Part shown: positions 53,274 to 60,266 of the stretch, one piece after another | How the letters are laid out: each line of letters begins with the position of its first letter | Position numbering within the stretch: position 1 is the stretch's first letter | NCBI RefSeq assembly: GCF_900115065.1 | Contig: NZ_FOVE01000012.1 | Location: forward strand, 1-64,000 | DNA length: 64,000 bases | Origin: Formivibrio citricus | GTDB lineage: Bacteria > Pseudomonadota > Gammaproteobacteria > Burkholderiales > Chitinibacteraceae | Reading direction: 5' to 3' | The notes under the pieces: generated by a model | The model's input: the letters and a program-made list of their open reading frames with translations, nothing else | What the model was told of the DNA's origin: nothing | Databases searched by the model: none | Position numbers and translations under genes: made by a program

Positions 53274-53864
53274 ATGAACATCCTCATCGTGCTGGCTCAT
53301 CCGAAAACCGGCAGTTTCAACCATGCCCTGGCCAACAGCATTCGCGATGTGCTTCAAGCGCGTGGCGACCAAGTGACGCTACGCGACCTGTACGCGGAAA
53401 ATTTCGATCCGGTGATGACGCCCGAAGAGCTGGAGCGCGACAACGTGGCGCCGCCCGTGATCCGCGAACATGCCGATGCCGTGCTGGCGGCCGACGGCAT
53501 CGTGATCGTGCATCCGAACTGGCGCAGCCAGCCGCCGGCCATTCTCAAAGGGTGGATCGACCGGGTGCTGCGGGCCGGGGAGGCTTTCCGCTTCGTAGTG
53601 GATGAAAACGGCAAGGGGAAGGTTGTCGGCATGCTCAAGGCGCGCGCTGCACTGGTGATCAATACCTCCAATACGCCGGAAGAGGTCGAACGCGCGGTTT
53701 ATGGCGATCCGCTGGAAACGTTGTGGAAAAACTGCACCTGGAGTTTCTGCGGTATTCCGAAGGTGGAGCGGCGCAATTTCAACCCGGTGATCGTCAGTAC
53801 GCCGGAAACCCGCCAGGCTTGGCTGGAAGAGGCTGCCACCCTGGCGCTGGAAGCTTTTGTCTAA
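53274..53864 (+). CDS. NAD(P)H dehydrogenase (quinone), flavodoxin-fold (KefF/MdaB/NQO-like)
   Basis: A 196-residue FMN/FAD-binding quinone reductase starting at ATG 53274 with GGAG upstream. Marks: first strand ILIVLAHPKTGSFNHALA (flavin phosphate-binding loop), VTLRDLYAENFDPVM, then ADGIVIVHPNWRSQPPAILKGWIDRVLRAGEAF, the conserved P.W....PA.LKGW.DRV motif of the NQO1/KefF family. It performs two-electron reduction of quinones, avoiding semiquinone radicals. The stop TAA (53862-53864) is the first triplet of a dispersed palindromic element. Confidence 0.88.
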   Translation: MNILIVLAHPKTGSFNHALANSIRDVLQARGDQVTLRDLYAENFDPVMTPEELERDNVAPPVIREHADAVLAADGIVIVHPNWRSQPPAILKGWIDRVLRAGEAFRFVVDENGKGKVVGMLKARAALVINTSNTPEEVERAVYGDPLETLWKNCTWSFCGIPKVERRNFNPVIVSTPETRQAWLEEAATLALEAFV

Positions 53865-54009
53865 GAACCTGTTCACGCTCTTGCTGCGAAGCCGTGATCG
53901 GGGCTCATGCGCTGCTCAAAATCCTCATGTACTACTTGTACACTCCGGTTTTTGCGCTGCTCTTCACCCCGCTGACGTCTTCTCGCGACAGAGCGTGAAC
54001 AGGTTCTAA
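53862..54009 (+). repeat. Dispersed palindromic element, copy R3 (full length)
   Basis: Begins TAAGAACCTGTTCACG on the stop codon of the quinone reductase gene and ends CGTGAACAGGTTCTAAA. The central hairpin has CCTCATGTAC / GTACACTCCGG arms. It aligns with R1 and R2 over the full length. Confidence 0.85.
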
Positions 54010-54017
54010 AGCCAATG

Positions 54018-54048
54018 AACAACGCCCCTCGCGAAGAGGGGCGTTGTT
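54018..54048. terminator. Bidirectional rho-independent terminator
   Basis: AACAACGCCCCTC and GAGGGGCGTTGTT form a perfect 13-bp stem with loop GCGAA between two convergent genes (quinone reductase and DUF4337 protein). Poly-T tracts are short on both sides. Confidence 0.8.
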
Positions 54049-54079
54049 GCGATTGTCGGTCATGGAACAAAGGCAGTAT

Positions 54080-54634
54080 TCAGGTCAGAAAACGGATCAA
54101 TACTTCGGGATGCCAATCCCAGCCAGCGAAAGCGGCGACGGTAAATGCCAGACCGCATGTGCCGGTGCCGGCGGAGGTCAGCAACATCCAGCGCTGGCGC
54201 GTGATGGCAGTGATACCGGCCAGGGCGATGGCGATGGATAACAATGCCTCGGCCAGATCGAGCTGGTCGTCGCGGATGTTGAGTTCCTCTGCTTTGCGCT
54301 CATGGCCGCGCGCAGCTTCTTGCAGGCCGGCCGCTTCCTTCGTGTAGCGGGCCACTTCCTTTTCCAGCGTGGCAATGGAACCACGGGTGTGCCCGGTCTG
54401 GGGCAGCGATTTCAGCAACAGGATATTGTTTTCTGCCAAGTGCAACTTGAGTTTCTTGGCCTGGTATTCATTCCAGGTGTCCACTGCCTGGATCTTGGAT
54501 TGCTGGATGCTCTGGACGATGTTGTCATCCTTGATCTTGCCGAATGCCATGACGACGGACAGCAACAGCACGACCAGACCCACCATGTTGTTGAGGCGGG
54601 TTTCCTGCTGCTCATTGGCCGGGGTATTTTCCAT
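54080..54634 (-). CDS. DUF4337 family membrane protein
   Basis: A 184-residue protein with an N-terminal helix (MVGLVVLLLSVVMAFGKIKDDNIVQSIQQSKIQAVDTWNEYQAKK split by its charged turn), a long coiled-coil (about 60-125, ending in RDDQLDLAEALLSIAIALAGI) and one or two C-terminal helices. The W.EYQAKK and FDLAEALLSIAIAL-type segments identify DUF4337. Function unknown. It is followed upstream by slyX on the same strand, 22 bp away, suggesting a small operon. Confidence 0.8.
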   Translation of the reverse strand: MENTPANEQQETRLNNMVGLVVLLLSVVMAFGKIKDDNIVQSIQQSKIQAVDTWNEYQAKKLKLHLAENNILLLKSLPQTGHTRGSIATLEKEVARYTKEAAGLQEAARGHERKAEELNIRDDQLDLAEALLSIAIALAGITAITRQRWMLLTSAGTGTCGLAFTVAAFAGWDWHPEVLIRFLT

Positions 54635-54655
54635 TTCGCAATCCTCCTGACTTTC

Positions 54656-54856
54656 TCAATAGTGCGGCGGGATTTCCTGCGCGGGTGTACCGCGCGCGGG
54701 TAATTCGATGGTCTGGAGGTACTGGCACAGCGCCCGCAATTCCTGCTGCAACGCGATGATCTGCTTCTGCTGGGTGGCCACGGTGCGGTTGAGTTCGTCG
54801 AGCAGGTCGTCCTGCAGCGCTTGCCTGATTTCGAGTTCGGTGAGACGCGATTCCAT
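54656..54856 (-). CDS. slyX: SlyX family protein
   Basis: A 66-residue coiled-coil protein from ATG 54856: MESRLTELEIRQALQDDLLDELN, then a heptad-rich middle, and the family's C-terminal signature PPHY. A TTG at 54892 would extend it without support. The function of SlyX is unknown. The reading frame is short but the start, coiled coil and PPHY tail match throughout. Confidence 0.88.
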   Translation of the reverse strand: MESRLTELEIRQALQDDLLDELNRTVATQQKQIIALQQELRALCQYLQTIELPARGTPAQEIPPHY

Positions 54857-55061
54857 GTGATTTTTCCCGGTCTGTATTGCGATGTCTGCCAAACCCGCAG
54901 TTTACTTGGCTTTGCATTTTCCTCTGTAGGAATTTTCCTACATCGTCATTCCTTCTCGCCTACATGAAAATCCGCCGTTGCTGATACCGGTTGCTTACGG
55001 GGCGGCCGATCATGGAACCCATGTTGCGGAGATCGATCCGCAGGCCAGAGAGGAATGCACC

Positions 55062-56273
55062 ATGACTAGCCAGACTTTAGCCAAAGCCCCGTCGTTCAGC
55101 TTCCGCAGCATGTTCATGCGCGATGCCGAGCCGGGACTGAAGACTTCGGGCAACGAAGAATCGTTGTCTCCCGATGCGCCCGCAGCGGATTCGGATACGC
55201 TGGTCAGCTTCCGCCAAGTGCAGAAAAGCTACGACGGCGATTCGCTCGTGGTCAAGAACCTCAATCTGGAAATCCGCCGCGGCGAATTCCTCACCATGCT
55301 CGGGCCGTCCGGTTCGGGCAAGACCACCAGCCTGATGATGCTGGCCGGTTTCGAAGTGCCGACCTCGGGCGAGATCCGCCTCGACGGCAAGCTGCTCAAC
55401 AACGTGCCGCCGCACAAGCGCAACATCGGCATGGTATTCCAGAACTACGCGCTGTTCCCGCACCTGACCATTTTCGAGAACGTGGCTTTCCCGCTCAAGG
55501 TGCGCAACGAAGGTTTTCGCGAGATTCGCTACCAGGTCGACAAGGCGCTGGAGATGGTGCAACTGGACAAGTTCGCCCAGCGCTATCCGGCGCAGCTCTC
55601 CGGCGGCCAGCAGCAGCGCGTGGCGCTGGCTCGCGCGCTGGTGTTCAAGCCGCAACTGGTGCTGATGGACGAACCGCTGGGCGCGCTCGACAAGCAATTG
55701 CGCGAACACATGCAGATGGAAATCAAGCACATCCACCAGCAACTGGGCGTGACCGTGGTGTACGTGACGCACGACCAGAGCGAAGCGCTGACGATGTCCG
55801 ACCGCGTGGCGGTATTCAACAACGGCATCATCCAGCAGATCGACAAGCCCGAGGTGCTCTACGAGCGCCCGGCCAATTCCTTCGTCGCCAACTTCATCGG
55901 CGAGAACAACCGCCTCACCGGCAAGCTGCTGAGTCGCGACGGCGAGCAGTGCGTGGTCGAGATGCCGTACGGCGAGAAGGTGATCGCCAGTGCCATCAAC
56001 GTCGGCGAGATCGGCGATCCGGTTTCGCTCTCGATCCGCCCCGAGCGCGTGGTGCTCAACGATGCCGCGCTTTCGGTGCAAAACCGCTTCAACGGGCAGA
56101 TTCGCGAGTTCATCTACCTTGGAGACCATGTGCGCATCCGTATGGAAGTCTGCGGCACGCACGATTTCATCATCAAGATGCCTACCAGCCAGTTTGACAG
56201 CCGCTTGCGTGAGGGGGATGTCGTGCCGCTGGGTTGGGCGGCGGAATACGCTCACGCGCTCGATCCTGTTTGA
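55062..56273 (+). CDS. Polyamine-type ABC transporter ATP-binding protein (PotA-like)
   Basis: A 403-residue ATPase, start ATG 55062 with GAGAGGAA upstream. A 45-residue N-terminal extension precedes the ABC domain. Walker A GPSGSGKT is at 81-88, signature LSGGQQQRVALARAL, Walker B VLMDEPLGALD, and H-loop VTHDQSEALTMSD. A TOBE domain follows (about 300-395, ENNRLTGKLL, LSIRPERVVL). The first gene of a PotA-D-B-C-like operon importing putrescine or spermidine. The stop is followed directly by a repeat element. The C-terminal TOBE domain is typical for PotA/PotG. Confidence 0.92.
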   Translation: MTSQTLAKAPSFSFRSMFMRDAEPGLKTSGNEESLSPDAPAADSDTLVSFRQVQKSYDGDSLVVKNLNLEIRRGEFLTMLGPSGSGKTTSLMMLAGFEVPTSGEIRLDGKLLNNVPPHKRNIGMVFQNYALFPHLTIFENVAFPLKVRNEGFREIRYQVDKALEMVQLDKFAQRYPAQLSGGQQQRVALARALVFKPQLVLMDEPLGALDKQLREHMQMEIKHIHQQLGVTVVYVTHDQSEALTMSDRVAVFNNGIIQQIDKPEVLYERPANSFVANFIGENNRLTGKLLSRDGEQCVVEMPYGEKVIASAINVGEIGDPVSLSIRPERVVLNDAALSVQNRFNGQIREFIYLGDHVRIRMEVCGTHDFIIKMPTSQFDSRLREGDVVPLGWAAEYAHALDPV

Positions 56274-56403
56274 ACCATTGCTGCGAAGGCGCATGACTGC
56301 GTCGCGCGGTGCTCGGAATCCTCATGTGCCCATCCGCACATTCCGGTTCCTGCGCTCCGGGCTCCTTGTCCTGCACCTTCTCGCTGCTGGTTCTCTGTTT
56401 TAA
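56271..56403 (+). repeat. Dispersed palindromic element, copy R6 (subtype 2) in the pot operon spacer
   Basis: Starts at the stop codon of the ATPase gene (TGAACCATTGCTGCGAAGG) and shares the core GGTGCTCGGAATCCTCATGT and ACATTCCGGTTCCTG with copy R8 at 57552-57685 and, more loosely, with R1-R3. The outer ends differ from the R1-R3 type. Confidence 0.75.
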
Positions 56404-56475
56404 ATGCTTTGCCATTGCTGCGAAGGCGCATGACGAGGTCTTTCGCTGCTGGCCCCTAGTTGCAAATGCTGTGCC
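56404..56475 (+). repeat. Partial element R7 adjoining R6
   Basis: Repeats GCCATTGCTGCGAAGGCGCA of the start of R6 and then CTGCTGGCCCC before the substrate-binding protein gene; the hairpin core is absent. A tandem truncated unit that leaves only about 28 bp to the next start. Confidence 0.6.
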
Positions 56476-56502
56476 ATTAAAACTCTACAAAGGAAACCTG
56501 CC

Positions 56503-57543
56503 ATGAAACGTTTTGACATGAAACCGCTCGTTGCCGCACTGATCTGCCTGTCGCCGCTGTCCGCCTTCGCCAAGGATCTCACCGTGATTTCCTTCGGCGG
56601 CGCCAACAAGGATGCCCAGGTCAAGGCTTTCTACGAGCCGTACAAGAAGACCACCGGCAACAAGCTGATCACCAGCGAATACAACGGCGAAATGGCCAAG
56701 ATCAAGGCCATGGTGAAAGCCAGGAACGTCGACTGGGATGTGGTTGAAGTCGAAACCCCGGAACTGATCCGCGGCTGTGAAGAAGGGCTGTTCGAGAAAC
56801 TCGACTGGAGCAAGATCGGCAACAAGAAGGATTTCGTTCCGGCGGCCGTCAGCAACTGCGGCGTCGGTTTCTTTGTCTGGTCCACGGCGCTGGCCTACAA
56901 CTCGGCCAAGCTCAAGGGCACGCCGACCGGCTGGAAGGATTTCTGGGACGTCAAGAAATTCCCCGGCAAGCGCGGCCTGCGCAAGGGCGCGAAGTACACG
57001 CTGGAATTCGCCCTCATGGCCGATGGCGTGAAGCCGGGTGATGTCTACAAGGTGCTGGCCACCAAGGCCGGTGTGGATCGCGCCTTCAAGAAGCTCGACC
57101 AGCTCAAGCCGCATATCCAGTGGTGGGAAGCCGGCGCACAGCCGCCGCAATTCCTGGCCTCCGGCGACGTGGTCATGAGCTCGGCCTACAACGGCCGGAT
57201 CGCCAACGCCCAGAAGGACGGCAACAAGAGCCTGAAGATCGTCTGGACCGGCAACATCTACGACGTGGATTCCTGGGCCATCGTCAAGGGTTCCAAGAAC
57301 AAGGATGCCGCGCACAAGTTCATCGCTTTCACCAGCAAGCCGGAAAACCAGAAGGTCTACTCGCAGAACATCGCCTACGGCCCGACCAACACCAAGGCCA
57401 TCGGCATGCTCGATGCCAAGGTGGCCTCCCAGTTGCCGACCGCACCGGCCAACCTGAAGGATGCGCTGGCGATCAACGTGCAGTTCTGGGTGGATAACGG
57501 CGAAGAACTTGAACAACGCTTCAACGCCTGGGCCGCCAAGTAA
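56503..57543 (+). CDS. Polyamine ABC transporter substrate-binding protein (PotD/PotF-like)
   Basis: A 346-residue periplasmic protein: signal peptide MKRFDMKPLVAALICLSPLSA to AFA, then a type-II binding fold (DLTVISFGGANKDAQ, WDVVEVETPELIRGCEEGLFEKLDWSKI, YNGRIANAQ, DSWAIVKGSKN). It belongs to the PotD/PotF-type extracellular solute-binding family. AAAGGAA precedes ATG 56503. The gene lies between the ATPase and permease genes, with repeat elements on both sides. Whether putrescine or spermidine is bound cannot be read from the sequence. Confidence 0.92.
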   Translation: MKRFDMKPLVAALICLSPLSAFAKDLTVISFGGANKDAQVKAFYEPYKKTTGNKLITSEYNGEMAKIKAMVKARNVDWDVVEVETPELIRGCEEGLFEKLDWSKIGNKKDFVPAAVSNCGVGFFVWSTALAYNSAKLKGTPTGWKDFWDVKKFPGKRGLRKGAKYTLEFALMADGVKPGDVYKVLATKAGVDRAFKKLDQLKPHIQWWEAGAQPPQFLASGDVVMSSAYNGRIANAQKDGNKSLKIVWTGNIYDVDSWAIVKGSKNKDAAHKFIAFTSKPENQKVYSQNIAYGPTNTKAIGMLDAKVASQLPTAPANLKDALAINVQFWVDNGEELEQRFNAWAAK

Positions 57544-57551
57544 TAGCGCCC

Positions 57552-57685
57552 ATTCATTAGGCGGCTGCGCCTTCGCATCTTGCAGTCGGGCGGTGCTCGG
57601 AATCCTCATGTACTCGCGTGTACATTCCGGTTCCTGTGCTCCGTCCTCCTGCAACCTGCTTTGGCTCGCTCGCCTACTGAACGGG
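57552..57685 (+). repeat. Dispersed palindromic element, copy R8 (subtype 2) in the pot operon spacer
   Basis: Contains the R6 core: GGTGCTCGGAATCCTCATGT, a short GTACTCGCGTGTAC hairpin centre and ACATTCCGGTTCCTGTGCTC, flanked by TGCAGTC / TGCAACC-type arms. It starts about 9 bp after the substrate-binding protein stop and fills the gap before the PotB-like permease gene. Confidence 0.75.
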
Positions 57686-57746
57686 CGCCAGCTGGGTACG
57701 GCCTGGCTCATTAACACCCTTCACCTATTTTTGGCGGAAGACCATC

Positions 57747-59009
57747 ATGACCGACACGACTCTTTCTGCGCCACCCTTGCTGACGGTGGATGGCACCCCC
57801 CTGAAAACCCGGCTGCGCCACATCGAGCGCCTGAACCAGTTCAAATCGCTGCTGCTGATCCTGCCGTTGATCGCGTTCCTGGTGCTGACCTTCCTGGCCC
57901 CGATTGCCGCCATGCTGGTGCGCAGCGTGGACAACCCGGAAGTCGCGCCCGTGCTGCCGAAGACGGTGGCCGCCATCCAGCAGTGGAACAAGAAATCCCT
58001 GCCCGGCGAGGAAGCTTATGCGGCGCTCGCCAGCGATCTCACCGCGGCCAAGGAAGACCCGAGCCAACTGGCCGAAGCCGCCAAGCGGCTCAACATGGAG
58101 ATCCCCGGTTTCCGCTCGCTGGTGCAGAAGACCGCGCGCAATCTGCCCATGGAAACCGAGCCGGAATCGTACAAGACGGCGCTGGTCGAACTCGACGAGC
58201 GCTGGGGCGACCCGGCCTACTGGCATGCGATTGAACGCAATGCTTCGACCAGCACACCGTTCTATCTCCTGTCCTCGCTCGACATGAGCGTCAACGACGA
58301 AGGCGAGATCGCCAAGGCCGAGCCGGACAAGGCCATCTATCTCGAAGTCTTTGCCCGCACCTTCTGGATCAGCGCGGTGGTGACCGTGGTCTGCCTGTTC
58401 CTCGGCTTTCCGCTCGCCTACCTGCTGGCGACCTTGCCGACCCGCCAGAGCAACCTCTTGATGATCCTGGTGTTGCTGCCGTTCTGGACTTCCGTGCTGG
58501 TGCGGGTGGCAGCGTGGATCGTGCTGCTGCAGTCGGGCGGCTTGATCAATGGCGCGCTGGAAACGGTCGGGCTGATCGACGAGCCGCTGGAACTGGTCTT
58601 CAACCGTACCGGCGTCTACATCTCGATGGTCCACATCCTGCTGCCGTACATGATCCTGCCGATCTACAGCGTGATGAAGGGCATCTCCCCAAGCTATATG
58701 CGCGCCGCCATCTCGCTCGGTTGCCACCCGATCCGCAGCTTCTGGAAAGTATATTTCCCGCAATGCATCGCCGGTGTCGCTGCCGGGGCCTTGCTGGTGT
58801 TCATCCTCTGCATCGGTTACTACATCACGCCAGCGCTACTGGGTGGCCCGAAGGACCAGATGGTGAGCTACTTCGTGGCGTTCTACACCAACACCACGAT
58901 CAACTGGGGCATGGCCACGGCACTGGGCGCGCTGCTCTTGCTGGCTACCGTGGTGCTGTACGCGATCTATAACCGCCTCGTAGGCGCCAACAACCTGAAA
59001 CTCGGCTAA
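57747..59009 (+). CDS. Polyamine ABC transporter permease (PotB/PotH-like), with long periplasmic insertion
   Basis: A 420-residue inner-membrane permease. TM1 (LLLILPLIAFLVLTFLAP) is at about 34-57. An unusually long hydrophilic loop of about 135 residues (60-195) follows before the binding-protein-dependent transport domain with the remaining five TM helices. The EAA-type motif region AAISLGCHPIRSFWKVYFPQ, which docks on the ATPase, is present. It is the third gene of the PotA-D-B-C-like operon, and the PotC-like gene starts 10 bp after its stop. Confidence 0.9.
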   Translation: MTDTTLSAPPLLTVDGTPLKTRLRHIERLNQFKSLLLILPLIAFLVLTFLAPIAAMLVRSVDNPEVAPVLPKTVAAIQQWNKKSLPGEEAYAALASDLTAAKEDPSQLAEAAKRLNMEIPGFRSLVQKTARNLPMETEPESYKTALVELDERWGDPAYWHAIERNASTSTPFYLLSSLDMSVNDEGEIAKAEPDKAIYLEVFARTFWISAVVTVVCLFLGFPLAYLLATLPTRQSNLLMILVLLPFWTSVLVRVAAWIVLLQSGGLINGALETVGLIDEPLELVFNRTGVYISMVHILLPYMILPIYSVMKGISPSYMRAAISLGCHPIRSFWKVYFPQCIAGVAAGALLVFILCIGYYITPALLGGPKDQMVSYFVAFYTNTTINWGMATALGALLLLATVVLYAIYNRLVGANNLKLG

Positions 59010-59019
59010 GGGGAAAATC

Positions 59020-59844
59020 ATGCCAGTCTACGCAACCCTGATCGAACGCATCTGGTTCTATGCTTTCCGCGTGCTTTGCGGCGCCGTGCTGCTGTTCCTG
59101 ATCCTGCCGATCCTCGTGATCATTCCGCTGTCCTTCAATGAAGGATCGCTGCTGGTGTATCCGCTGACCGGCTTCTCGCTGCAGTGGTACCGCGAATTCT
59201 TCCTGGCGCCGGAATGGACGATGGCGCTGAAGAACAGCATCATCGTCGCGCCGGGGGCCACCGTGATCGCCATGACGCTGGGCACGCTGGCTTCGATCGG
59301 CCTGACGCGCGCCGATTTTCCCTTCAAATCGACGCTCATGAGCATCCTGATCTCGCCCATGGTCGTGCCGATCGTGATCGTCGGCGTGTCGAGCTACCTG
59401 TTCTTCGCGCCGCTGGGCTGGACCAACAGCTATCTGACGCTGATCGCCGTGCATGCAGCGCTGGGCGTGCCGTTCGTGATCATCACGGTCTCGGCCACGC
59501 TGCAGGGCTACAACAAGAACCTGAGCCGTGCAGCTGCGAGCTTGGGGGCTGACCCGATTACCACCTTCTTCAAGGTGACGCTGCCGCTGATCGCCTCGGG
59601 CGTGACCTCCGGCGGGCTGTTCGCTTTTGCCACGTCGTTCGACGAAGTGGTCGTCACCCTGTTCCTTGCCGGCCCGGAACAGACCACGCTGCCGCGCCAG
59701 ATGTTCGGTGGCATCCGTGAAAACATCAGCCCGGCCATTGCCGCGGCGGCCACGATCCTGATCGTGTTCTCGGTGGTGATGCTGTTGACGCTGGAGTATT
59801 TGCGCGGCAAGGCGGAGAAACTACGTACCAGTGTGCCGGAGTAG
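59020..59844 (+). CDS. Polyamine ABC transporter permease (PotC/PotI-like)
   Basis: A 274-residue permease with six TM helices and the standard MetI-type transport domain. TM1 (FRVLCGAVLLFLILPILVIIPLSF) is followed by FSLQWYREFF and the rest of the domain; the EAA motif AAASLGADPITTFFKVTLP is intact. It pairs with the PotB-like subunit (stop-to-start gap 10 bp). A strong terminator follows, so the operon ends here. Confidence 0.92.
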   Translation: MPVYATLIERIWFYAFRVLCGAVLLFLILPILVIIPLSFNEGSLLVYPLTGFSLQWYREFFLAPEWTMALKNSIIVAPGATVIAMTLGTLASIGLTRADFPFKSTLMSILISPMVVPIVIVGVSSYLFFAPLGWTNSYLTLIAVHAALGVPFVIITVSATLQGYNKNLSRAAASLGADPITTFFKVTLPLIASGVTSGGLFAFATSFDEVVVTLFLAGPEQTTLPRQMFGGIRENISPAIAAAATILIVFSVVMLLTLEYLRGKAEKLRTSVPE

Positions 59845-59880
59845 GTTGCAGACGGGATAACAAGCGCGTTCCGTCGCAGG

Positions 59881-59922
59881 AAAACACCCCGCCGTATTTC
59901 AGTACGGCGGGGTGTTTTTCTT
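59881..59922 (+). terminator. Rho-independent terminator of the pot-like operon
   Basis: AAAACACCCCGCCGTA and TACGGCGGGGTGTTTT are perfectly complementary (16 bp) around TTTCAG, followed by TTC. It is 36 bp after the PotC-like stop. Confidence 0.9.
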
Positions 59923-59956
59923 CCAAACGTAGGGTGCGCCGTGCGCACCGTGAACA

Positions 59957-60225
59957 GCATTTTTCTTGATCAGCACCGTATGCAGCACGCTCTGCCCTGG
60001 AAGGCGCCGAGAAGCACAGCAAGGCGCGGGAATTCGGCGAGCACTGTCTGAGGCCGCAGGCCGAGTTGCGCAGCCGCCGCGTCTTGCGAGCATCGCAGGG
60101 AACCCCGCAGGGGCGCCGGAGCGGGCTCGCCTAGGGGTGAAGGGGATTTGGCGAGAGAGACAAATCCCTTTCCCGTTTGCCGGGCGGAACCTGCCATAAA
60201 TCCTGCGCCGCAGGCGCGTAAAAAT
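59957..60225 (-). repeat. About 250-bp dispersed repeat, copy 2 (inverted relative to copy 1)
   Basis: Reverse-orientation copy of 33438-33690, from TTTTTCTTGATCAG at one end to TCCTGCGCCGCAGGCGCG at the other. Both copies share the long G/C-rich middle but diverge at the ends. Short GTAGG(G)TGCGCC and GTACGCACCG sequences border it (59930 and 60235). No supported gene. Confidence 0.85.
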
Positions 60226-60266
60226 TCTTAAGCACGTAGGTGCGCCGTACGCACCGTTCATCCCGG

